Notes: generated by a model not told the origin, from the letters alone. Numbered from the stretch's first letter, positions 1 to 4,928 are shown. The stretch is DNA of 8,689 bases from Actinomycetes bacterium (GCA_021808665.1 JAKBBA010000136.1:1-8689), one strand, 5' to 3'. Program-made: numbers and translations.

Positions 1-210
1 GTGGAGGAGATTGCGTCCAACCAGGTCGTCGACTGAGCCCCCTGGGGTGAACTTCGGGTTGAGGCTTAGCCACGGCTCCGGCCACAGCAGCCCGTCGGCG
101 AGGGTTTCCTCGACCACGTCCCGAATCCTCTTGTCCCGAATATGGAGAAACCCCTGGATGAAGCGCTGGTAATCCCCGATGACTGAGTCCCGCAGGCGGA
201 AGACGTCCAC
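1..210 (-). CDS. N-terminal fragment of a large DEAD/DEAH-box helicase (defence-associated type), cut by the window edge
   Basis: The minus strand is open from a GTG at 210-208 to the left edge, giving 70 residues that start VDVFRLRDSVIGDY. The pattern VFxLRDxxIxDYxxFIxxFLxIRDxRIRxxVExxLxxGLLWPEPxLxLNPxF is what I recall as the opening of very large bacterial helicases (often DUF1998-bearing, DrmA-like) found in DISARM-like and other defence loci. The ATPase motifs lie outside the window, so the helicase assignment rests on this N-terminal signature alone. The GTG start matches the usual family beginning; an in-frame TTG at 225 is a weaker alternative. There is no good Shine-Dalgarno directly before the GTG. 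A 19-codon ORF with a strong one ends 2 nt upstream, so translation may be coupled. I am fairly sure of the family and less sure of the defence role. Confidence 0.7.
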   Translation of the reverse strand, partial: MDVFRLRDSVIGDYQRFIQGFLHIRDKRIRDVVEETLADGLLWPEPWLSLNPKFTPGGSVDDLVGRNLLH

Positions 211-212
211 GG

Positions 213-272
213 TCAGAAGTCCCAAGCCTCGGGGGCAGAGGTCTGGTCGACGGCGATCCGTATCGGGGTCAC
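213..272 (-). CDS. 19-residue leader ORF directly upstream of the helicase
   Basis: A GTG at 272-270 opens a 19-codon frame (VTPIRIAVDQTSAPEAWDF) ending in TGA at 215-213, only 2 nt before the helicase GTG at 210. The sequence AAAAGGAG (minus strand, 285-278) lies 5 nt before this GTG and is the best Shine-Dalgarno in the region. The helicase GTG itself has none. The layout fits a translated leader whose termination hands ribosomes to the helicase start. No homology is recognised, and no run of regulatory codons or hairpin typical of classical attenuators is visible. Alternatively, the ribosome site could serve a helicase start I have not identified. Confidence 0.4.
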   Translation of the reverse strand: MTPIRIAVDQTSAPEAWDF

Positions 273-277
273 GAGTT

Positions 278-285
278 CTCCTTTT
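278..285 (-). promoter_or_regulatory. Strong Shine-Dalgarno (AAAAGGAG) for the helicase leader ORF
   Basis: The minus strand reads AAAAGGAG followed by 5 nt and then GTG (272-270). This near-perfect anti-SD match with ideal spacing is the reason for calling the 19-codon leader ORF rather than reading the region as plain 5' UTR. Confidence 0.5.
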
Positions 286-696
286 AGTCAGGGCGCTGTA
301 CGCCGAGCCGGGCTGGTGGACCAACCCCGGATACAAGCTACGACGACCGAGTGACAGGCGGCGCTGGTGGAGCCCGTGGAGGGAGCCCGGTTCGGTGGCG
401 ACCTCTTTGAGAGACTGACGACAGACTGTGTAAGTACAAGCCTGTTGTTTAGTTCATAGACATGCTCTACCCTTGCGGCGACCAGAGCAGCTTGCGTAGG
501 TTCCTCCGCTGTTTGTACCCGGAGGTACCGAGCAAGCTCCACTTGGGAGGACTCGAACCGGAGTCACCCAAGGTTGATAATCGGGCCAGAAATGATTGGG
601 CCGCGGTTCGTATTGTTGGAACTAGGGACCACCAGGTAGCCCTATATGCGAAACCGGTGGTCACCACAGATCCCAGCTTCCTGCAATCATCGTCAC
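286..696. other. Intergenic stretch between the helicase leader and the GNAT gene
   Basis: About 400 nt without a convincing gene. Open frames exist on both strands, but none gives a recognisable protein, and their arginine- and serine-rich translations look random. The one clear structure is the imperfect hairpin at 542-572. The promoters of the divergent helicase operon and the GNAT gene should lie here, but I see no convincing paired -35/-10 for either. Confidence 0.5.
542..572. repeat. Imperfect two-part inverted repeat (hairpin)
   Basis: CTTGGG (542-547) pairs with CCCAAG (567-572) and GACTC (550-554) pairs with GAGTC (561-565). A small internal bulge (AG opposite A) separates them and the loop is GAACCG, giving 11 bp in all. 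No T-run follows on either strand, so it is not a classical intrinsic terminator. It could be an operator, a recombination or element end, or an RNA structure. The minus strand contains GGTTCGAGTCC, which resembles a tRNA T-arm, but the rest does not fold as a tRNA. Confidence 0.5.
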
Positions 697-1215
697 ATGA
701 GTAACAACGGCCAAGAGGTAGACTGGCAACCACGACGCGCCCGTCTCGACGAGGCCCCTGTTGTCGCTGATCTCTGGCTCCTTTCCCGCCGGGCCTCGAT
801 CCCGCAGATTCCTCCGCCCACCCACAGCAAAGTCGAGGTGAGGGCCTGGTTCAAAGAGGTCGTCCTCCCATCGAAGGACGTCTGGGTCATTGAGGCACCC
901 GACCAGCTCGCGGCACTCATGGTGATCGGTGATGTATGGATCGAGCAGCTCTACGTCCACCCAGCGTGGAATGGCCGGGGGCTCGGTTCTCAACTGCTGG
1001 AGCTTGCGAAACGCGAGCGCCCCCGCTTGGACCTGTGGACCTTCCAGTCGAACGGAGGTGCGAGGCGCTTCTATGAACGGCACGGATTCGTCGCAGTCAA
1101 TGCAACGGACGGCGACAACGAAGAAGGAGAGCCAGACGTCAGATACCACTGGGAGCAGCGTGATTACCACGTCGAGAGCTTGAGTCTCCTGTTGCCTCCA
1201 TGTCATCACAGCTAA
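697..1215 (+). CDS. GNAT family N-acetyltransferase
   Basis: This 172-residue protein would transfer an acetyl group from acetyl-CoA to an unidentified amine. The acetyl-CoA pyrophosphate-binding motif A is clear: QLYVHPAWNGRGLGSQLL at about residues 83-100, with the (Q/R)xxGxG/A element as NGRGLGS. Motif B follows as NGGARRFYERHGF (about 119-131). The upstream segment RAWFKEVVLP and the later EEGEPDVRYHW are also typical of a common actinobacterial GNAT subfamily. I chose ATG 697 because the fold begins about 12 residues later. ATG 646, preceded by AGGT, would add 17 unconserved residues. The last 18 or so residues (after RYHWEQ) extend past the usual end of the family. The gene is convergent with the MazF toxin, 18 nt away. 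The substrate cannot be told from the sequence. Confidence 0.88.
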   Translation: MSNNGQEVDWQPRRARLDEAPVVADLWLLSRRASIPQIPPPTHSKVEVRAWFKEVVLPSKDVWVIEAPDQLAALMVIGDVWIEQLYVHPAWNGRGLGSQLLELAKRERPRLDLWTFQSNGGARRFYERHGFVAVNATDGDNEEGEPDVRYHWEQRDYHVESLSLLLPPCHHS

Positions 1216-1233
1216 ATTCAGGCGAGGCCGCCT

Positions 1234-1554
1234 TCAGCAGTCGATCGCGGTTCGCAGCGCTGTGCATGCCTGGCTGAGCCGTGCGGATCCCAGGACGCAG
1301 ATGCGACCGACGAGGTAGGCCTTTGCTACCACACGCAGATTGTCGAAGCTGGCGGCGCACTCAGTGGGCATTCCGTCGTCTGGCCCGAGTGGGACTTCCG
1401 TCGGGATATTCCTGACCGTGCGCGTCACCGGAGCGGCAAGGACGTTGTTGAGCACAGGGATTGCCGCTGACCTTGTCATGACCAGAAAGGGCCGACGCCC
1501 GAGATCCTCGATCTCGCCCCACCACACTTCTCCGCGACCAGGTTCGCTCACCAT
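1234..1554 (-). CDS. MazF/PemK-family endoribonuclease toxin (first TA pair)
   Basis: This 106-residue protein has the MazF/PemK order of motifs: an N-terminal GRGEVWWGEIE strand (about 6-16), RRPFLVMTR with the conserved Arg (about 20-28), APVTRT with the conserved Thr (about 41-46), then IPTEVPLGPDDGMPTEC and ASFDNLRVV (about 68-76). Known members are toxins that cut single-stranded mRNA at short motifs and are neutralised by the cognate antitoxin. The ATG at 1554 overlaps the antitoxin end by 7 nt (ATGGTGA), so the pair is translationally coupled; GTG 1551 is an alternative start. No defect is seen and all expected segments are present, so the toxin is probably functional. Cut-site specificity cannot be predicted here. 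Confidence 0.92.
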   Translation of the reverse strand: MVSEPGRGEVWWGEIEDLGRRPFLVMTRSAAIPVLNNVLAAPVTRTVRNIPTEVPLGPDDGMPTECAASFDNLRVVAKAYLVGRICVLGSARLSQACTALRTAIDC

Positions 1555-1802
1555 GGCTCCTCGGCGATGGCGTCTCGCAGCGAGGCCACAGCCGCATCGT
1601 GCTCGACCGCAGTGGGGGGAGTTCGTCGATAGCCGGCGACGATGGCGCGGTCGATCTGCCGGCGGTGCTCGAGGGTCGTGATGGCTTCGACTCCGGCTCG
1701 CACAGCAGCCGAGCGGCTCTCGTAGACACCATTCGCGACGAGCGCGTCGAGCTCTCCGAGGAGTTCCTCGGGGAGCCGGATCGCGATCTGCTCGGTAGCC
1801 AC
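1548..1802 (-). CDS. Ribbon-helix-helix antitoxin of the first MazF pair
   Basis: This 84-residue protein starts at GTG 1802 and reads VATEQIAIRLPEELLGELDAL at its N-terminus. EQIAIRLP is the RHH DNA-binding strand, followed by two helices and the turn GVYESRSAAVRAGVEAI (about residues 28-45), typical of CopG/ParD-like antitoxins. The acidic, disordered-looking C-terminal half (about 50-84) would wrap the MazF toxin. A TATACT box ends 7 nt before the GTG, which is the leaderless-mRNA spacing and supports this start over the in-frame ATG/GTG codons further upstream (to 1892). RHH antitoxins usually repress their own promoter, alone or with the toxin. The stop lies inside the start of the toxin gene. 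Confidence 0.9.
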   Translation of the reverse strand: MATEQIAIRLPEELLGELDALVANGVYESRSAAVRAGVEAITTLEHRRQIDRAIVAGYRRTPPTAVEHDAAVASLRDAIAEEPW

Positions 1803-1809
1803 CGTCGAA

Positions 1810-1815
1810 AGTATA
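1810..1815 (-). promoter_or_regulatory. -10 box for a leaderless RHH-antitoxin/mazF mRNA
   Basis: The minus strand reads TATACT, a 7-nt spacer (TTCGACG), then GTG. This TANNNT spacing puts the transcription start at or next to the start codon, as in actinobacterial leaderless transcripts. No clear -35 hexamer is visible. Confidence 0.6.
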
Positions 1816-2214
1816 CCGTAGCGGGATTGACTCTGGGATGCGCAAAGTGGGATCCGGTCGGGCCCGAATTCACGATCGGTCACCAAGACCATTCCGGATG
1901 ACCGTTTTGGGAGGAGGCAGGAGTAACGACAAGCTATCTAACTGGGCGAATGGTTTCGCCTTATGACACCCCAAGACCACTTTCTTGTCACGGCGCGAGT
2001 TTTCTGGCAGCACTTCCGTCGGTCAGGGAGTCAGCAAGCCCAGAGCGCCGGGCGGACCGCCACGAGCTCGATCGCCTGGGTCGCAACCAGCCGCGGCTAC
2101 CCTTGAGCGAGCCGATCGGCCGTGGCTTGCCGCGCTGAGCCGACTCCTTGGAAAGGACTGCGCTTTGCGGGCTCGACGGCCACTGCAGGCCCAACCTTGG
2201 CTCGGAGGTGCTGG
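1816..2214. other. Gene-poor stretch with hairpin and possible mobile-element debris
   Basis: About 400 nt between the first TA pair and the MNT remnant. It holds a 6-bp hairpin at 1945-1960 and no convincing gene. One plus-strand frame (about 2040-2218) contains LERADRPWLAALSRLLG, which resembles an N-terminal stretch seen in some IS3/IS481-type transposases (DRxxLAALxRLLP). It is too short and isolated to call. A GGAGGAGGCAGGAG purine run (about 1910-1923) has no start codon at a useful distance. Confidence 0.35.
1945..1960. terminator. Small perfect hairpin, possible terminator
   Basis: GGCGAA (1945-1950) and TTCGCC (1955-1960) form a 6-bp stem with the loop TGGT, followed on the plus strand by TTAT. 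It has no clear gene upstream to terminate and could equally be an operator or chance. Confidence 0.3.
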
Positions 2215-2388
2215 CTAAGGCGTTTGGCATGCCCTGTTCGGATTAGGGTCGCCGCGGTCGACCGAGCCAAAGATCCGGATCTTCGAGACGCCTCGTTGGC
2301 CCGCCAGGTGGAGGATCTCCTTCCGGTGGGCGCCCAGCATCGCCAGGCTAGGACTCTCGTAGATCCTCGTGGCGACCTGCGGATTCAT
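2215..2388 (-). pseudogene. Truncated MNT-type nucleotidyltransferase (antitoxin-like) remnant
   Basis: The frame from ATG 2388 to TAG 2217-2215 gives 57 residues. They include MLGAHRKEILHLAGQRGVSKIRIFGSVDRGDPNPN, the typical start of minimal nucleotidyltransferases (helix, then FGSxxRG; usually FGSVARGDAxPxSDIDLLV). The match stops right after GDPNPN: the DxD metal-binding residues and the rest of the domain (normally about 90-150 residues) are missing, and they do not reappear in other frames down to about 1988. Intact MNT proteins act as antitoxins of HEPN RNases, in known cases by AMPylating them. No HEPN gene is present. A TACGAT box lies 7 nt before ATG 2388, so the gene was probably leaderless and its promoter survives. 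The product is almost certainly inactive. Confidence 0.7.
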
Positions 2389-2395
2389 GATCACC

Positions 2396-2401
2396 ATCGT
2401 A
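2396..2401 (-). promoter_or_regulatory. -10 box for a leaderless MNT transcript
   Basis: The minus strand reads TACGAT, a 7-nt spacer (GGTGATC), then ATG at 2388. The TANNNT box and spacing match those of the two neighbouring antitoxin genes and decide the start over the in-frame GTG/ATG at 2394-2397. Confidence 0.5.
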
Positions 2402-2455
2402 GAACGATCCCTGACAAAAGCCGATGCTCGGCGAGGCCATGACCAGGGTATACGT

Positions 2456-2548
2456 ATGCGTGCAACGGCAAGTACGGACCACGCAGAACGCGACGAGATC
2501 TCCTTGTTCGAACTGCTAACTCGTCAACATCAGCAGGCGAGCGCGTAA
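2456..2548 (+). CDS. 30-residue hypothetical ORF, possible gene remnant
   Basis: ATG 2456 opens a 30-codon frame (MRATASTDHAERDEISLFEL, then LTRQHQQASA) ending in TAA at 2548. The stretch ISLFELLTRQHQ faintly resembles the first helix of hemerythrin-like (HHE) proteins (xxLLxxQHxEVxxLF). It may be the broken 5' end of such a gene, cut where it runs into the mazF 3' end. There is no clear ribosome site and the resemblance is weak; it may be chance. Confidence 0.15.
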   Translation: MRATASTDHAERDEISLFELLTRQHQQASA

Positions 2549-2838
2549 CTTATCGCTGAGCAGACCCGTTGCATAGTGTCGCCGCCGACCTGTCCAACCG
2601 GGCCGGTTAGAGATGCCTGTTCGACGGTATGGAGGCCGTCACAGTTGATGACCGACGGTCGGTCGAGCCCGACCTCGACGTGGTCGATTTCGACTTCGGC
2701 GGCGAGGCCACGGATAGCGGTGGTGATCTCGGCAACCGTCACGAGGCTGCGCGCGTCGAGCACTCCGGATCGGGTTAACACCACAACGGGCCGCGTCTTG
2801 CGACCGGCCTCGGCCAACCACACCTCCCCGCGTCTCAA
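2530..2838 (-). CDS. MazF/PemK-family endoribonuclease toxin (second TA pair)
   Basis: This 102-residue protein opens MRRGEVWLAEAGRKTRPVVV, the classic MazF start: RGEVWLAE strand, then RPVVVLTR with the conserved Arg. VTVAEITT follows (about residues 33-40) and later SVINCDGLHTV (about 62-72), the conserved PSVINCD segment of MazF toxins. It is complete and should cut mRNA when not bound by its antitoxin. The start is TTG at 2838-2836, which overlaps the antitoxin stop as TTGA. GGGG lies 7 nt upstream and serves as the ribosome site. It differs clearly from the first MazF (RRPFLVMTR, APVTRT and longer loops), so the two pairs are not recent duplicates. Cross-neutralisation is unlikely because the antitoxins belong to different families. 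Confidence 0.92.
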   Translation of the reverse strand: MRRGEVWLAEAGRKTRPVVVLTRSGVLDARSLVTVAEITTAIRGLAAEVEIDHVEVGLDRPSVINCDGLHTVEQASLTGPVGQVGGDTMQRVCSAISYALAC

Positions 2839-3044
2839 GGCTCACCCCATGCTTCGGCGTCGGTCCAGAAGGCGTCGGCGCGTTCCGGCCGTCGAAGATA
2901 TTCGTCACTGTCGGCTCGCGCTAAGGCGGTACGTACGGCATCGGCGACTCCCTGGCGGGCAGCGGCCGAAATGTTGACACCAAGTTGCCTGGCCCGTCGC
3001 GCCAACTCCTCGTCGAGCGTGAAAGTCGTTCTCGATGAAGCCAT
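2835..3044 (-). CDS. CcdA-like antitoxin of the second MazF pair
   Basis: This 69-residue protein opens MASSRTTFTLDEELARRARQ and continues LGVNISAAARQGVADAVRTAL. It has an RHH/CcdA-like N-terminal DNA-binding half and an acidic C-terminal tail ending DAFWTDAEAWGEP (about 57-69), the toxin-binding part and a hallmark of this antitoxin family. The start at ATG 3044 is fixed by a TAGCAT box 6 nt upstream, which predicts a leaderless mRNA. The stop TGA overlaps the toxin start by 4 nt (TTGA), which couples antitoxin and toxin translation. It is probably autoregulated at the box in front of it. No damage is seen. Confidence 0.9.
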   Translation of the reverse strand: MASSRTTFTLDEELARRARQLGVNISAAARQGVADAVRTALARADSDEYLRRPERADAFWTDAEAWGEP

Positions 3045-3050
3045 ATCAAA

Positions 3051-3056
3051 ATGCTA
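3051..3056 (-). promoter_or_regulatory. -10 box for a leaderless CcdA-like antitoxin/mazF mRNA
   Basis: The minus strand reads TAGCAT, a 6-nt spacer (TTTGAT), then ATG at 3044. This is the same TANNNT-to-start arrangement as at the two other TA loci in the window. No convincing -35 element was found. Confidence 0.5.
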
Positions 3057-3132
3057 GCAGTAACCGATGCATTAAACGCTGTCATCTTGGGCTGACTGGC
3101 TGCCAGACCCAGCGGTCGGTGGAGGACTGAGG

Positions 3133-3153
3133 GCGCTTCCGCATCCGGAGCGC
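3133..3153. repeat. GC-rich hairpin in the CcdA-like antitoxin/icd intergenic region
   Basis: GCGC-T-TCCG (3133-3141) pairs with CGGA-GCGC (3146-3153) around the loop CATC, giving 8 bp with one bulged T. Its role is unknown. It lies between two divergent transcription units together with the stronger hairpin at 3196-3231. Confidence 0.4.
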
Positions 3154-3195
3154 GCCATGAGCGCCACCTTCGGGATCTCTGCGGTCTGCCGGCCG

Positions 3196-3231
3196 CAACC
3201 TGGACTCGCCCGCACAGTCGAGTCCAGGTTG
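3196..3231. repeat. Perfect 13-bp inverted repeat upstream of the icd promoter region
   Basis: CAACCTGGACTCG (3196-3208) is exactly repeated in inverse as CGAGTCCAGGTTG (3219-3231), with a 10-nt loop CCCGCACAGT. It ends 11 nt before the TTGACG -35-like box of icd. No gene reads into it from the left on the plus strand, so there is nothing obvious to terminate. It may be a regulator-binding site, a barrier against antisense transcription into icd, or a relic terminator of a lost gene. Confidence 0.7.
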
Positions 3232-3242
3232 GGGATTGTGAG

Positions 3243-3280
3243 TTGACGTCAGCCTCCCAGGGTAAATACTGTTGTATAGT
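3243..3280 (+). promoter_or_regulatory. Candidate icd operon promoter
   Basis: A TTGACG box (3243-3248) is followed by two possible -10 elements: TACTGT (3267-3272, 18-nt spacer) and the better-looking TATAGT (3275-3280, 26 nt away). TATAGT would start transcription near 3287, just before the AAGGAG at 3290-3295. Which -10 is used cannot be told from the sequence. Confidence 0.4.
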
Positions 3281-3289
3281 TCGCAACTT

Positions 3290-3295
3290 AAGGAG
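3290..3295 (+). promoter_or_regulatory. Strong Shine-Dalgarno of the icd leader ORF
   Basis: AAGGAG lies 8 nt before ATG 3304. It is the best ribosome site between the promoter and icd, and it points to translation of the 42-codon leader ORF rather than of icd directly. Confidence 0.55.
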
Positions 3296-3303
3296 CGTCT
3301 TTT

Positions 3304-3432
3304 ATGAGGGTGTCCTCCCCGGCCCATCCGTTCATCCCACCCGCAGGACGAGTCGCCCTGGGGGAGCTGGCCGCCGACAGGGGTTCCTGTTCAGGCGAGC
3401 CCACAGTCCCTGCTGCGACGAGGTCGAGGTAA
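3304..3432 (+). CDS. 42-residue leader ORF translationally coupled to icd
   Basis: ATG 3304, 8 nt after AAGGAG, opens a 42-codon frame: MRVSSPAHPFIPPAGRVALG, then ELAADRGSCSGEPTVPAATRSR. It ends in TAA at 3430-3432, and the last A of the stop is the first base of the icd ATG (TAATG). Ribosomes ending here would be placed on the icd start, so the ORF is likely a coupled leader or a small protein of its own. It has no recognised domain, no membrane segment, one Cys, and is rich in Pro, Ala and Arg. I know of no described icd leader peptide of this kind. It could instead be a chance frame in a 5' UTR of about 130-150 nt. Confidence 0.5.
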   Translation: MRVSSPAHPFIPPAGRVALGELAADRGSCSGEPTVPAATRSR

Positions 3433-4928
3433 TGGCACAGTCGAGCGTTGACGTCAAGGCCGGGTCCGCTGCCGCCTCGCAGTCGGAGGGGGGCACTCCG
3501 ATCACCGTCGCCTATGGAGACGGGATCGGCCCTGAGATCATGAACGCGGCCCTGGCTATCATCACTGCCGGCGGGGCGTCACTTGCGCCTGAGACGATCC
3601 GGATCGGCGAGTCCGTCTACTCCGAAGGCGTTACTGCCGGCATCGAACCCTCTGCGTGGGAGTCGTTGCGGCGGACCAAGGTATTCCTGAAGGCGCCGAT
3701 CACCACTCCCCAGGGGGGAGGGTTCAAAAGCTTGAACGTGACCGTGCGCAAGACGCTCGGACTTTTCGCCAACGTCCGCCCATGCCCCTCTTACGCCCCG
3801 TACGTCGCGACCAAGCATCCAGGAATGGACGTTGTGATTATCAGGGAGAACGAGGAGGACCTCTACGCCGGGATCGAGCATCGCCAGACCGAGGACGTCA
3901 CCCAATGCCTCAAGCTGATAACCCGTCCGGGTAGCGAACGTCTTATCCGTTACGGGTTCGAGTACGCCCGCCGCTACGGTCGGTCCAAGGTGACGTGTTT
4001 CACCAAGGACAACATCATGAAGATGACCGACGGGCTGTTCCACCAGGTGTTCGACGAAGTGGCTGCCGAGTACCCAGATCTCGAGTCGGAGCACTGGATC
4101 GTCGACATAGGAGCAGCCAAACTCGCCGACACCCCAGAAGCGTTCGACCTGGTCATACTCCCCAACCTCTACGGGGACATCCTCTCTGACGTGACAGCCC
4201 AGATCGCCGGCTCGGTCGGTCTGGCCGGCAGCGCGAACATCGGCCCCGACGTAGCCATGTTCGAAGCGATCCACGGCTCGGCCCCGCGGCGCGCCGGGCA
4301 GAACCTGGCCAACCCGTCCGGTCTTCTGCTGGGCGCTGTCCAGATGCTCGTCCACATAGGCCAAGGCGAGGCGGCAACCCGGGTTCACAACGCGTGGCTT
4401 CGCACGATGGAAGACGGGATCCACACCTACGACGTCTTCGACCCGGCGGTGTCCAAGACCAAGGTCGGCACCGCCGAGTTCGCAGAAGCAGTCATCGCCC
4501 GCCTCGGAGAGACCCCTTCCACTCTCAAGGCGGTCGAGTACTCGTCTTACTCCGAGCCGATTGCTGTGAAGGTGTCGGAACGTACCCCCGCTCACAAGGA
4601 GCTCGTAGGCATGGACGTGTTCCTGGACTGGCGTGGCCCTACAGACGAGCTCGGCAGACTTCTGGAGCAAAACGCCGGGCCCGACCTTGCTCTCGTCATG
4701 ATCAGCAACCGTGGCCAGAAGGTGTACCCGGGAGGCTTGCCCGAGACGTTCTGCGTGGACCACTGGCGCTGCCGATTCCAAGCGGCCAAACCCGGAGACC
4801 CGGTAAACCACCGACAGATAATCGACCTGCTGTCACGGCTCGCTGATCGCGGACTCGAGTTCATCAAGACGGAAGGCCTGTTCACTTTCGACGGCCAACC
4901 TGGTTTCTCGCTCGGCCAGGGCCAGTGA
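3432..4928 (+). CDS. icd: NADP-dependent isocitrate dehydrogenase with C-terminal extension (Thermus/Rickettsia type)
   Basis: This 498-residue enzyme oxidatively decarboxylates isocitrate to 2-oxoglutarate in the TCA cycle. Visible family segments are ITVAYGDGIGPEIM (about 24-37), the substrate-binding KSLNVTVRKTLGLFANVRPC, RENEEDLYAGIEH with the catalytic Tyr, FTKDNIMK with the catalytic Lys (about 189-196), and PNLYGDILSDVTAQIAG carrying metal-binding Asp residues (about 243-259). HGSAPRRAGQNLANP (from about 281) is the cofactor loop. The basic RR pair where NAD-type enzymes carry other residues suggests NADP use (inference). A further 130 or so residues (NRGQKVYPGG, VDHWRCRF, LFTFDGQPGFSLGQGQ) form the extra C-terminal domain known from Thermus ICDH, whose length of about 496 matches. 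ATG 3432 is chosen because it starts just before the conserved fold and overlaps the leader stop. The frame stays open to TTG 3243, but that extension is not conserved. Confidence 0.95.
   Translation: MAQSSVDVKAGSAAASQSEGGTPITVAYGDGIGPEIMNAALAIITAGGASLAPETIRIGESVYSEGVTAGIEPSAWESLRRTKVFLKAPITTPQGGGFKSLNVTVRKTLGLFANVRPCPSYAPYVATKHPGMDVVIIRENEEDLYAGIEHRQTEDVTQCLKLITRPGSERLIRYGFEYARRYGRSKVTCFTKDNIMKMTDGLFHQVFDEVAAEYPDLESEHWIVDIGAAKLADTPEAFDLVILPNLYGDILSDVTAQIAGSVGLAGSANIGPDVAMFEAIHGSAPRRAGQNLANPSGLLLGAVQMLVHIGQGEAATRVHNAWLRTMEDGIHTYDVFDPAVSKTKVGTAEFAEAVIARLGETPSTLKAVEYSSYSEPIAVKVSERTPAHKELVGMDVFLDWRGPTDELGRLLEQNAGPDLALVMISNRGQKVYPGGLPETFCVDHWRCRFQAAKPGDPVNHRQIIDLLSRLADRGLEFIKTEGLFTFDGQPGFSLGQGQ

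Noticed and set aside
288..542. 84-residue minus-strand ORF upstream of the helicase leader
   Set aside because: The composition looks random (Arg/Ser/Pro-rich second half), there is no SD before its GTG, no recognisable domain, and it begins inside the 542-572 hairpin.
541..575. tRNA-like sequence on the minus strand (GGTTCGAGTCC)
   Set aside because: The flanking T-arm stem pairs only 2 bp, no acceptor, D- or anticodon arm can be folded, and there is no CCA end.
1234..1845. Reading the first MazF from an upstream start as a 203-residue protein
   Set aside because: The extra N-terminus is an out-of-frame translation of the antitoxin gene (Arg-rich). The MazF fold begins just after ATG 1554.
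2122..2442. 106-residue plus-strand ORF over the MNT remnant
   Set aside because: It is antisense to the recognisable MNT motif and has no domain of its own.
3243..3431. Starting icd at TTG 3243 (561 residues)
   Set aside because: The added 63 residues match nothing in the family, the TTG is part of a -35-like box, and ATG 3432 starts just before the conserved fold.
3579..4811. 410-residue minus-strand ORF inside icd
   Set aside because: It is a shadow of the strongly conserved icd frame, a common effect of GC-rich codon use. The translation matches nothing.
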